From the NCBI GenBank assembly GCA_041678605.1, contig JBAYNW010000011.1, forward strand, positions 1-57,070: DNA of 57,070 bases. Direction: 5' to 3'. Under the pieces are notes generated by a model that saw only the letters and a list, made by a program, of their open reading frames with translations, was not told where the DNA came from and made no database searches. Made by a program: the position numbers and the translations under genes. This DNA is from JBAYNW01 sp041678605 (GTDB lineage Bacteria; Cyanobacteriota; Vampirovibrionia; Gastranaerophilales; Gastranaerophilaceae). Of this stretch, positions 8,740-16,039 are shown in pieces. Within the stretch, counting starts at the first letter, position 1; each line of letters starts with the position of its first letter.

Positions 8740-8968
8740 GATTGTCTTGGATTATCGGCAGTTCGCAGAAGCGTGGTTCTGCTCACTTGGACGAGCTTTA
8801 CCTCTCAAAAACGATACTCAATCGTTTTTTCGGCAGAGTGCATCGCTCTTGCCGAAATCCGCTGCTTCGTCGCAAATTTGCTCCTCGCAACGACAAGAAA
8901 TTCCGTTCCCAATTCCCAATTGCCAATTTCCTTTTCCTTTAATCACTTAGTCGCTCGGCCACTTCACT
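8740..8968. repeat. dispersed element with CTCCTCGCAACGA, next to clpP
   Basis: Contains CTCAAAAACGATACTCAATCG, TTTTTTCGGCAGAG, GCTTCGTCGCAAATTTGCTCC and CTCGCAACGACAAGAAATTCC, which recur around 11625-11690, 21750-21895 and inside the pilin-like gene at 56020-56065. The right end (AGTCGCTCGGCCACTTCACTTC) runs into the clpP stop codon. Short overlapping frames here are not genes. Confidence 0.8.
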
Positions 8969-9634
8969 TCACTTCGCTTCGCTAATGCTTGTGACGACTT
9001 TATCAATCAATCCGTAGTCCAGAGCCTCTTGAGCGGACATGTAGTAGTCACGTTCTGTGTCTTTTTTAATTTTTTCAATCGGCTGGCCGGAATGTTCCGC
9101 AAAAAGCTCATTCAGCATAGTTTTCATTCTGACAATTTCTTTGGCCTCAATCTCTATATCTGTAGCCTGACCTTGAGCACCGCCCAAAGGCTGGTGGATC
9201 ATAATTCTGGCACTTGGCAGAGCCATTCTTTTGCCTTTAGTTCCGGCTGAGAGCAAGAATGCACCCATGCTTGCGGCTTCGCCGAGGCAAATAGTTGAAA
9301 CGTCTGCTTTTATAAGCTTAATTGTGTCAAAGATTGCCATTCCTGCGGTTATAACTCCGCCGGGGCTGTTGATGTAAATCATAATATCTTTTTCGGGATT
9401 TTCACTGTCAAGCAGCAATAATTGGGCAACCACCGAGTTGGCTGTTTCGTCATCAATTTCTTCGCCAAGAAAAATAATTCTTTCTCTAAGCAATCTTGAA
9501 AAGATGTCAAAAGAGCGTTCGCCCCTTGATGAAGCTTCTATTACGGTAGGTACGTAGCTTAGAATTTTATTGTAATCCTCTTGACTTAAAATAGTGCCTT
9601 CTGTTGTTTTACTCTGAATATCAAATTTGCTCAT
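8969..9634 (-). CDS. clpP: ATP-dependent Clp protease proteolytic subunit
   Basis: ClpP forms the tetradecameric serine protease chamber fed by ClpX/ClpA-type unfoldases in the cytoplasm. The nucleophile Ser is in GEAASMGAFLL (about residue 122), the His in RIMIHQPLGG (about 147), and the Asp follows near residue 196. The substrate-binding INSPGG strand is present. The length of 221 is slightly long because of an N-terminal extension of about 25 residues. GGGAG lies 8 nt before the ATG and a TATAAT box at 9668-9673 (minus). clpX and tig are not adjacent. The stop TGA lies inside an AAGTG repeat tract. Confidence 0.97.
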   Translation of the reverse strand: MSKFDIQSKTTEGTILSQEDYNKILSYVPTVIEASSRGERSFDIFSRLLRERIIFLGEEIDDETANSVVAQLLLLDSENPEKDIMIYINSPGGVITAGMAIFDTIKLIKADVSTICLGEAASMGAFLLSAGTKGKRMALPSARIMIHQPLGGAQGQATDIEIEAKEIVRMKTMLNELFAEHSGQPIEKIKKDTERDYYMSAQEALDYGLIDKVVTSISEAK

Positions 9635-9690
9635 TTTGTTTCTCCCGATTAAGCATTTACTGTCGCCATTATACTATAAATATTATTTAT

Positions 9691-9720
9691 TTTACAAATA
9701 CACGCATGCCGTAGTATAAT
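9691..9720 (+). promoter_or_regulatory. promoter placing transcription start at the ATG of 9727
   Basis: TTTACA (9691-9696), an 18-nt spacer and TATAAT (9715-9720). Six bases separate the -10 box from the ATG, so the expected first transcribed base is the A of the start codon. No Shine-Dalgarno sequence fits. It overlaps the divergent clpP promoter region. Confidence 0.75.
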
Positions 9721-9726
9721 TTTATC

Positions 9727-9933
9727 ATGTATTGTATAGATTATATAGTTTATATAGAAGATGAAGACCAGTGCCTTACTTGCGAGAATTATGCAAAAGG
9801 AGTGGCCTGCCCTCTGCTGGAAGCTTTAGGGCAGGGGGTTGTGTATCTGGAGGATAATTTGACTGTAACAAACTGCGGGTTTTACAAAGAGTTTAAAAGA
9901 ACGTTGAAATTAGTAAAAAAAGAAGAAACATGA
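9727..9933 (+). CDS. small Cys-containing protein, 68 residues, coupled to isocitrate dehydrogenase
   Basis: Not recognised. Five cysteines, including CLTC near residues 16-19, together with acidic stretches (YIEDEDQ) suggest a small metal- or redox-binding protein. Its stop overlaps the next start as ATGA, so it is probably translated with the dehydrogenase. The promoter predicts a leaderless mRNA. Its conserved-looking position suggests a role linked to the downstream enzyme, but that is inference. Confidence 0.7.
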   Translation: MYCIDYIVYIEDEDQCLTCENYAKGVACPLLEALGQGVVYLEDNLTVTNCGFYKEFKRTLKLVKKEET

Positions 9934-10922
9934 AGAAAATAACATTGATTCCGGGCGACGGGATAGGGCCTGAAATAACAGACTCCGTTGTCAAAATAAT
10001 TAAAAAAAGCGGTTTAGATATTGATTGGGATATTCAAACCGCAGGCAGTGATGTTGCCCAAACTGAGGGAATGCCGCTTCCCAAAAGGGTTATAGACTCG
10101 ATTAGAAAAAACAAAGTTGCACTCAAGGCACCTGTGGCAACCCCAATAGGAAAAGGGTTTCGCTCGGTTAATGTTGCACTGAGAAGAGAACTTGATTTGT
10201 ATGCAAATTTAAGACCGTGCAAAAGTTTACCTGATGTAAAAACCAGATTTGATAATGTAGACATTGTTGTGGTGAGGGAAAACACGGAAGATTTGTACGC
10301 CGGAATTGAAAGGCAGATTGATAAAGATACGGCCGAAAGTACCAAAATAATAACAAGAAAGGCGTCTGAAAGGATTGCAAAATTCGCATTTGATTATGCC
10401 TTAAAAAACGAAAGAAAAGAAGTTTGTGCAGTTTCAAAAGCTAATATTTGCAAGTTTTCTGACGGTCTGTTTTTGGAAAGCGTGAGAGCGGTTGCAAAAA
10501 AATATCCAAAAATCAAATACAGAGAAATTTTGGTTGATAATCTTTGCATGCAGTTAGTTCAGAACCCTTCTCAATTCGACGTTTTGGTCTTGCCGAATTT
10601 GTATGGGGATATTGTATCGGACTTGTGTGCGGGGCTGATTGGCGGGTTAGGCGTCGCTCAAGGTGCCAATATCGGGGAAAATTGTGCGGTTTTTGAGGCG
10701 GTGCATGGCTCTGCTCCTGATATTGCCGGCAAAGACAAAGCAAATCCGACGGCACTTTTACTTTCTGCAATAGAAATGCTTAAATATATCGGGGAAAATT
10801 CGTACGCCGAAAAAATTGAAAACGCCCTGCTTAAGACTTTAAGCGGTCAAATTTTGACTGCAGATTTAGGCGGCAGTGCAAAATGCTCCGAATTCACGGA
10901 TGAAATTATTAGGAATTTATAA
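9930..10922 (+). CDS. isocitrate dehydrogenase, NAD-type (isocitrate/isopropylmalate dehydrogenase family)
   Basis: Expected to convert isocitrate to 2-oxoglutarate with NAD+. The 330 residues are typical of the short NAD-dependent and mitochondrial-like branch, not of the roughly 415-residue NADP Icd. Visible features: ITLIPGDGIGPEI at the N-terminus, NVALRRELDLYANLRPC (substrate arginines), VVRENTEDLYAGIE (IDH rather than LeuB signature), VSKANICK catalytic Lys region, the metal-binding acidic block DVLVLPNLYGDIVSD, and HGSAPDIAGKDKANP near the cofactor. Homoisocitrate or isopropylmalate dehydrogenase are alternatives, but RENTEDLYAGIE favours isocitrate. It gives 2-oxoglutarate for glutamate synthesis. 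Confidence 0.85.
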   Translation: MKKITLIPGDGIGPEITDSVVKIIKKSGLDIDWDIQTAGSDVAQTEGMPLPKRVIDSIRKNKVALKAPVATPIGKGFRSVNVALRRELDLYANLRPCKSLPDVKTRFDNVDIVVVRENTEDLYAGIERQIDKDTAESTKIITRKASERIAKFAFDYALKNERKEVCAVSKANICKFSDGLFLESVRAVAKKYPKIKYREILVDNLCMQLVQNPSQFDVLVLPNLYGDIVSDLCAGLIGGLGVAQGANIGENCAVFEAVHGSAPDIAGKDKANPTALLLSAIEMLKYIGENSYAEKIENALLKTLSGQILTADLGGSAKCSEFTDEIIRNL

Positions 10923-11057
10923 TGGTTTTTTTTGCTTGGGTTCGTAATTGAACGGTCTGGTAATCTTATATCCGCCATAAAGTGCAACTATCCCAAATAA
11001 AATGGTGAAAACCAGCATAAGTATTTGTCCTGCTATTGGTGTATTTAAATTAATCAT
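10917..11057 (-). CDS. small membrane protein, 46 residues
   Basis: A short frame starting MINLNTPIAGQ with one clear membrane helix (about residues 10-30, rich in Leu, Val, Ile, Phe, Gly) and a polar C-terminus ending in KQKKPL. Its ATG overlaps the stop of the upstream small membrane protein gene by 8 nt, with AAAGGG about 7 nt before it, so the pair look translationally coupled. The 3' end overlaps the end of the dehydrogenase gene tail to tail by six bases. Function unknown; it probably works with the 87-residue neighbour. Confidence 0.65.
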   Translation of the reverse strand: MINLNTPIAGQILMLVFTILFGIVALYGGYKITRPFNYEPKQKKPL

Positions 11058-11313
11058 TAACGTTCCCTTTCTTTAAATATTTTTGCATATCAACATCCGT
11101 ATTTAATAATCCTATAATCATTGATACAAATAAAATAAACCCAATTATAAAAAATATAATTCTGAAAAAATTACTAAAAATAAATGGATGAAATTTTGGG
11201 TTATAGGTCAAAACAAGTCCGACCAATCCTCCGCCGAGGACCAAAATCCCTGTCCATAAGATGTTTTTGTGTTGTGCCAAATATTCAACTATTTTTTCTT
11301 CACGATTGTCCAT
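11050..11313 (-). CDS. small membrane protein, 87 residues
   Basis: Not recognised. The cytoplasmic-looking start MDNREEKIVEYLAQHK is followed by two membrane helices, at about residues 18-36 (ILWTGILVLGGGLVGLVL) and 46-68 (FFRIIFFIIGFILFVSMIIG), and then a short charged tail with KKGNVND. The gene overlaps the 46-residue membrane protein by 8 nt. A two-gene membrane module of unknown role is the most that can be said. Confidence 0.65.
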   Translation of the reverse strand: MDNREEKIVEYLAQHKNILWTGILVLGGGLVGLVLTYNPKFHPFIFSNFFRIIFFIIGFILFVSMIIGLLNTDVDMQKYLKKGNVND

Positions 11314-11344
11314 AAAAAGATTGTAGCACTTGATAAATAAAAGG

Positions 11345-11792
11345 GCAATATGTTAAGCGGATAATAAATTGATAAGTCGATAAGTTGGAGGGTCGAACGG
11401 TTGAACGGCTTAAGGGCTTAAAGGCTGAAGGGTTGAAGGGTCGAAAGGTCGAATGGTCGAAGGGTTGAGAATGTAGGTCGGGCTTTTGTTTGACCCCCTC
11501 CCCCAAGTTTATATTTGCAAAATTGTTATTCTTCCTCCCCCCTTGAGGGGGAGGATTGAGGTGGGGGGGCAATCGAGGGTGAGGGTTTGGGGTGGGGGGC
11601 TTAAATTTGCCCGACAACAAGGAATTTGGATTGCTTCGTCGAAACTTTGTTTCTCCTCGCAACGACAAGAAATTCCGTTCCCTGTTCCCTTTTTTAAAAA
11701 TTTGCGAAGCATTATTGAACTTAGTCACTTAATCACCCAGTCACTTAATCACATCATAAAAAGCCTTTCGACCTTTCAACTTTTTCATGCTC
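11345..11792. repeat. dense repeat region upstream of rpsT
   Basis: Contains GATAAGTCGATAAGTTGGAGG and GTCGAACGGTTGAACGG units (11360-11470), a C/G-rich pair CCTCCCCC...GGGGGAGG with GGTGGGGGG runs (11490-11610), the CGTCGAAAC...CTCCTCGCAACGACAAG element (11630-11690), and CACTTAATCACCCAGTCA units (11715-11755). Overlapping frames on both strands are by-products of the repeats. No gene is supported. Confidence 0.8.
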
Positions 11793-11880
11793 TTTACATT
11801 CTGTTTTCTTTGTATTACGATAATTGAACTCACAATCCTCGTGATTATGCTGGGGAGTCATTACCCCCACAAAGTAAAAA
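11793..11880 (+). promoter_or_regulatory. rpsT promoter and structured leader
   Basis: TTTACA (11793-11798), 17 nt, then TACGAT (11816-11821). The leader that follows has two small hairpins, CAATC...GATT and TGGGG...CCCCCA, ending about 25 nt before the rpsT ATG. Ribosomal protein S20 is known to regulate its own mRNA in other bacteria; whether these hairpins serve that is an inference. Confidence 0.5.
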
Positions 11881-11896
11881 GGAAAAAGGAAAAAAC

Positions 11897-12166
11897 ATGG
11901 CAAATATTAAATCATCAAAAAAGAGAATATTAACTTCAGAAAAAAACGCTGAAAGAAATCTTGCGTTTAGATCTTCAATAAAAACGGCGCTTAAAAAAGC
12001 ACTTGAATTAGGCAAGGGCGAAGACAAAGAAGCTTTGTCAGCAGCGGTTTCTAAAGTTTATCAACTTTGTGACAAAGCTGTTGTAAAAGGCATTTTGCAT
12101 AAAAACACTGCCGCAAGAAAAAAATCAAGATTATCACTTGCTTTGAATAAATTAGCCGTAAAATAA
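11897..12166 (+). CDS. rpsT: 30S ribosomal protein S20
   Basis: A primary binder of 16S rRNA in the small subunit. At 89 residues it has the family pattern: N-terminal MANIKSSKKRI, a long basic three-helix body with RNLAFRSSIKTALKKA, and the conserved end GILHKNTAARKKSRL. AAAGGAAAAAGG lies upstream. It is a single-gene unit embedded between repeat regions, the usual situation for rpsT. Confidence 0.96.
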   Translation: MANIKSSKKRILTSEKNAERNLAFRSSIKTALKKALELGKGEDKEALSAAVSKVYQLCDKAVVKGILHKNTAARKKSRLSLALNKLAVK

Positions 12167-12179
12167 ACTGGAACAAGGA

Positions 12180-12420
12180 ACGGGGAACTGGAAAAGGAAA
12201 TTGGGAATTGAACCGTTCGACCTTTCAACTTATCGACTCATCGACTTAGTGACTTAAATCCAGATCCCGCATCAGAATGAATAACAAAAGCCAACCGCCA
12301 TGCCCTAACCGGTGCGGGATGACAATAAAGTGAAAAGGAAATTGGGAATTGGGAATTGGGAATTGGGAATTGAACCGTTCGACCATTCAACCGTTCGACC
12401 TCTCAACCGTTCAGCCCTTC
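12180..12420. repeat. repeat mosaic with inverted-repeat arm 2
   Basis: GGGAACTGG/GGAATTGGG heptamer-like units, CCGTTCGACC and CTTATCGACT units surround 12261-12360, which is the reverse complement of 8600-8698 (GATCCCGCATCAGAATGA, CCAACCGCCATGCCCTAACC, TGCGGGATGACAATAAAG). The right end supplies the stop codon of the radical-SAM gene. Confidence 0.85.
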
Positions 12421-13496
12421 AACCCAAGTTCACAGCACATCTGGCAGGCTTCAAAGACGCCGGAAGCCTTCAAGTTTTTTCTAAAACAGCAGAATTTCGG
12501 TTCGTTAAAAACTTCTCTTAAACTCTTCTCTTTAACATTCCCGATTTTTAGTGACAAACAGGGGTAAACATCCCCCTGCGGGTTTATCATCATATTGGAA
12601 AACGGGTAAAGGCAAGATTTGTAAATCTCTTGCACCGGTTTGTCCTCAGGATAACTAAAAAATCTCTCAATTTTTTCTAGTGCATCTGTCCCCTCAAATT
12701 TTGGCGAAAAACGAATTTTTGTTTTACCTTTTATCCCCTCAATCTCTTTGTAAACCTCCTTAAAATGCTCCATATCAAAATAAGGCTTTATCGGGTATTT
12801 TTGAGCGTAAAACTCTTCCCCGAAGCTTTCTCGCAAAATTGAATTCTGTTTTAAGTCGTTGTTTCTTAAAAAAGAAACCGAAAGAAAGTCAAAATTCATA
12901 TCATTACATAATTTATACAATTGGGGCAAATCATCCAGATTATTTTCAAGCACAATTGTCTTAATATCAATCATAGGTCTGTTGAATTTACTCAAGCCCT
13001 TTTTTGAGTTTAATTTATCAAGATTTGAGATTATTTTATCGAAAATTCCTTCTTTTCCCCTGTTTTTGTCATGGTTTTCGCCGTAGCCGTCGAGCGAAAC
13101 CGACAACAGCATCATCTTAGTCCTGATAAATGCATCAATTATCTCATCATTAATCAAAATTCCGTTGGTGACGACATTCAATTTCCCGAAAGTTTTTTCC
13201 GCCACACGCTCCAAAATCTCGATGAAATCCTTTCTAATCAGCGGTTCGCCGCCCACAAGTGTCACAAAAGAATACCATGGAATTTGGTCAATTATTTTAA
13301 ACCATTCCCCTGTCGTAAGTTCGTTTTTCTTGCGTTCTTCACCGACATAGCAGTAAGGACAATTGAGGTTGCAAAGATAAGTCAACTCAAAAAAGTATCT
13401 CAAAGGCATCAAAGCCCTGCCTAACTTGTTGTTGTAAGAAAGTCCGGCATAAGAATTCCTTGCTATATCAAACAGTTTTGAGTAATCTAGCTGCAT
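12411..13496 (-). CDS. radical SAM protein with SPASM-type C-terminus
   Basis: A 361-residue [4Fe-4S] radical SAM enzyme. The cluster-binding CNLNCPYC follows FELTYL near residue 43. GGEPLIRKDF and SVSLDGYGE are the SAM-binding segments. The C-terminal region has the SPASM pattern (KSCLYPF, GDVYPCLSL, then CCFRK and CQMCCELG), which usually binds extra FeS clusters and is common in peptide- and cofactor-modifying enzymes. I start at 13496: that ATG follows AGGGG and overlaps the trpD-like gene by 10 nt, so the two are coupled. The last codons and the stop lie in repeat DNA. The substrate is unknown. Confidence 0.85.
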   Translation of the reverse strand: MQLDYSKLFDIARNSYAGLSYNNKLGRALMPLRYFFELTYLCNLNCPYCYVGEERKKNELTTGEWFKIIDQIPWYSFVTLVGGEPLIRKDFIEILERVAEKTFGKLNVVTNGILINDEIIDAFIRTKMMLLSVSLDGYGENHDKNRGKEGIFDKIISNLDKLNSKKGLSKFNRPMIDIKTIVLENNLDDLPQLYKLCNDMNFDFLSVSFLRNNDLKQNSILRESFGEEFYAQKYPIKPYFDMEHFKEVYKEIEGIKGKTKIRFSPKFEGTDALEKIERFFSYPEDKPVQEIYKSCLYPFSNMMINPQGDVYPCLSLKIGNVKEKSLREVFNEPKFCCFRKNLKASGVFEACQMCCELGLKG

Positions 13497-14503
13497 TTGG
13501 AGCAAATCCCCTGTAATTTTAACAAATTTTCATACGCAAGACCGCTTTCAATTGCCTCTTGTGCAAATTTCGTACCTTCAAAGATATTCGGCTTAAGTCC
13601 CGCCAGATAAATCATCGCACCTGCGTTCATACAAATTACTTCAAGTTTTGCCCCCTTAATTTCCCCCCTAAAAATATCTTGAATAATTTGTGCGTTTTGG
13701 ATTCCGTTTCCGCCTTGAATTTCAGAAATATCAACAATCTTGAAACCAAAGTCTTCGGGCGAAATTTCATAATATGAAATTTCGCCTTCCTTGAGTTCAT
13801 AAACCGCTGTCTTGGAACAAATACTTATCTCGTCGATATTCGGATTAAGCCCGTTTACGACCAAAGCTCTGTCCGTGCCGAGTTTTTGCAGGGCATAAAT
13901 TATTTTTTCACACATCTCAAAGGACGAAACGCCCAACAATTGTGCGTTGGGAAATGCGGGATTAATCAAAGGCCCGAGGTAGTTAAAAATCGTTTTGATG
14001 CCGATTTGCTGACGGATAGGATTGTTTATCCTTGCAAATTCGTTGAAGTAAGGCGAGTGTACAAACGCAATATTATTTTTATTAAACTCATTTTCAGCGT
14101 CTTGAGCGGTTTTTACGACATCAATATCCAAAGCCTTGAGCAAATCAGTGCTTCCGCAGGAACTCGTGATGGCTGAGTTGGTTTGTTTCAGGACATTAAC
14201 CCCGCAGGCGTTTGCCACAATTGCACTTGCGGTTGAAATATTAATTGTTTTAGACAAATCCGCACCCGTTCCGCAACTGTCTACAACGTATTTGTCGAGA
14301 ATGACCCGATTTGAGAATTCTCTCATCGCACAAGCGAAGGCGAAAAATTCATCCTTACTCACTCCTTTTTTGGTAACAGCTACCAGAAATGCACCTATTT
14401 GTGCGTCAGAAACCTCCTTATTTGCAATGCTTCTGACAATTTCTTTTATTTCAAGGAAACCTAAATCCCCATTTTTCAACAATTTTTGAATTGTGCTTTT
14501 CAC
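13487..14503 (-). CDS. trpD: anthranilate phosphoribosyltransferase-like protein (TrpD family, divergent)
   Basis: 338 residues from a GTG start preceded by AAGGGG. The TrpD fold is clear: N-terminal helical domain, CGTGADLSKTINISTASA (PRPP-binding loop and Asn/Ser/Thr), FNYLGPLINPA, and NIDEIS, which keeps the Asp-Glu pair. The usual GTGGD reads GTGAD. The block normally like KHGNR reads KQTNS, losing the Arg while keeping Lys and Asn. PIRQQIGIKT keeps the anthranilate-region Arg. No other trp gene is nearby. It may be a true TrpD, or a phosphoribosyltransferase for another substrate working with the coupled radical-SAM enzyme. Confidence 0.8.
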   Translation of the reverse strand: MKSTIQKLLKNGDLGFLEIKEIVRSIANKEVSDAQIGAFLVAVTKKGVSKDEFFAFACAMREFSNRVILDKYVVDSCGTGADLSKTINISTASAIVANACGVNVLKQTNSAITSSCGSTDLLKALDIDVVKTAQDAENEFNKNNIAFVHSPYFNEFARINNPIRQQIGIKTIFNYLGPLINPAFPNAQLLGVSSFEMCEKIIYALQKLGTDRALVVNGLNPNIDEISICSKTAVYELKEGEISYYEISPEDFGFKIVDISEIQGGNGIQNAQIIQDIFRGEIKGAKLEVICMNAGAMIYLAGLKPNIFEGTKFAQEAIESGLAYENLLKLQGICSKCS

Positions 14504-14579
14504 TTTTTTCTTTCCCCTTTTTACTTAATTATCCCACGAAAACCCTAAAAAATATAATTTTTCATGCTAAAATTATTTT

Positions 14580-15113
14580 ATGGAAAAAGAGATTTTGAAA
14601 ATAAAAATACTTCCTATGCAAAAAAATCAGGTGGACGAGATTATTAAGATTGAGGAGCAGGCTTACGGCGAGCATCATTGGTCCAGAGATTCCTTTTACG
14701 GCGAATTATCAAACGATTTGGCGTACTATTATTCGGCGTTTGACGAAAACGGCGAACTTATAGGATACGCCGGTTCCTGGCAGATTCTTGACGAAGCTCA
14801 CATTACGACAATCGCAGTCAAGCCGGAGTTGAAACGGAAGAAAATTGGAGAAGCACTGCTTAACAAAATTTTGGAAGATTGTTATAAAAACGAGATAAAA
14901 TACGTAACTCTTGAGGTAAGGGCAAGTAATATTCCGGCCATAAGCCTTTATGAGAAATACGGTTTCAAGTCGCTGGGAATGAGAAAAGGGTATTATCAAA
15001 ATAATAATGAAGACGCATTAATAATGTGGACAGAAAACATTTTTTGGGATAAATTCAGGTTACGGCGTCAGGAAAATGTTGAAAAATTGAAGGATTTCAT
15101 TGAAATAAAATGA
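14580..15113 (+). CDS. rimI: GNAT acetyltransferase, ribosomal protein S18-alanine N-acetyltransferase type
   Basis: 177 residues. The GNAT core has ITTIAVKPELKRKKIGEALL (acetyl-CoA pyrophosphate loop, here (K)RKKIG) and LEVRASNIPAISLYEKYGF, the classic RimI ending. The N-terminal EIIKIEEQAYGEHHWS matches the RimI substrate-binding start. The C-terminal extension of about 25 residues (FWDKFRLRRQ...) is longer than E. coli RimI. The -10-like TAAAAT ends 6 nt before the ATG with no Shine-Dalgarno site, suggesting a leaderless mRNA. It originally overlapped bioY as ATGA. Confidence 0.88.
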   Translation: MEKEILKIKILPMQKNQVDEIIKIEEQAYGEHHWSRDSFYGELSNDLAYYYSAFDENGELIGYAGSWQILDEAHITTIAVKPELKRKKIGEALLNKILEDCYKNEIKYVTLEVRASNIPAISLYEKYGFKSLGMRKGYYQNNNEDALIMWTENIFWDKFRLRRQENVEKLKDFIEIK

Positions 15114-15249
15114 CAAAAAGGATAGAAAAACTGACAGAGTTCTAGGCGAAGTATGAGCCAAAGAAATATGTCATTGCGAGGAGCGAGGCACGAGTGACGC
15201 GGCAAACCAAAGAGCATGGAATAACGAATGACAAAAAGGATAGAAAAAC
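15110..15249 (+). repeat. repeat insertion with 22-bp direct duplication of the bioY start
   Basis: ATGACAAAAAGGATAGAAAA plus AC occurs at 15110-15131 and again at 15228-15249, 118 bp apart. The first copy overlaps the rimI stop and would read MTKRIEKLTEF then stop; the second is the present bioY start MTKRIEKQLNKF. Between them lies the dispersed element TCATTGCGAGGAGCGAGG...GACGCGGCAA (about 15172-15206). Confidence 0.85.
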
Positions 15250-15908
15250 AACTAAATAAATTCAGATATCAAAACCAGCAGTTAAATTTAAACCTTGGTG
15301 TGCTTGTTTTGATGGGACTTTGCTCCTTTTTGATTGTGATAGCGACTTTTACACAGTTCGATTTTAACCATTATATAATTCCTCTTGACGCTTTTTCCTA
15401 TATTGGCGACAATTTCAAAGATCCTCCTGTTATGGCTCATTTTATGAAACATTACAGATATATTCCCCAAATCCCCGCAATTATGTTTATCGTTGCACTT
15501 TTGGGAAGAAGGTTTGGAATAGCGTCCATTTTAATTTATATTTTAGTCGGCCTTTTCCTTGCTCCGGTTTTTGCACTGGGAGGCGGGTTTGAATACGTTT
15601 TCCAGTACGGTTTCGGCTATATTTTGGCTTACATTCCGGCGGTTTTCTTTGCAGGTTCAATCCTGAGAAGCGGACTTACATACCGAAATATGGCTCAAGC
15701 GACACTAGTCGGCGTTTTTACAATACATATTATCGGAATTTTATACATGCTGTTTATGGCGACGCTTCAAAGAGAAAACTCAGCTTTGATATTGGGCTGG
15801 ATTTCGGCTCAGAGCGGAGCAAAAATTTTGTATGATTTGCTTTTTGGATTTATCGCAATGGTTATTGCAAAATTCACCAAAAAATTTCTTTGGGTTGCAA
15901 TCGGGTAA
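15228..15908 (+). CDS. bioY: BioY family protein (biotin ECF transporter S component)
   Basis: 226 residues with about six hydrophobic helices. The BioY signature is in FEYVFQYGFGYILAYIPAVFFAG, where GFGYILAYIPA matches the family's glycine-rich helix. BioY captures biotin and works alone or with the shared ECF ATPase and T subunits; none of these is nearby. The N-terminal 25 residues are polar and basic. The start codon is the restored copy after the repeat insertion, so the gene should remain functional though it is now separated from rimI by 114 nt and lacks a clear Shine-Dalgarno site. Confidence 0.85.
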   Translation: MTKRIEKQLNKFRYQNQQLNLNLGVLVLMGLCSFLIVIATFTQFDFNHYIIPLDAFSYIGDNFKDPPVMAHFMKHYRYIPQIPAIMFIVALLGRRFGIASILIYILVGLFLAPVFALGGGFEYVFQYGFGYILAYIPAVFFAGSILRSGLTYRNMAQATLVGVFTIHIIGILYMLFMATLQRENSALILGWISAQSGAKILYDLLFGFIAMVIAKFTKKFLWVAIG

Positions 15909-16039
15909 AAATCTTTCTTATTCACTGAACGAATTTTTGTCCGGCCTGCTTAATATAAAAGTGATTTGGTAGTAAAGGACGAAATTAAACCTGCTTTGAA
16001 AAAAAATATTTTAAATGAGGTTGTTTATTTATGAAAAAA

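Noticed and set aside
11300..11827. Long overlapping frames on both strands
   Set aside because: They consist of translated short repeats (PFDHSTFRPFN-type) and a C/G-rich tract; frames arise in several registers.
13487..14503. Part of a tryptophan operon
   Set aside because: No other trp gene is adjacent and active-site motifs differ, so I do not infer a trp pathway from this gene.
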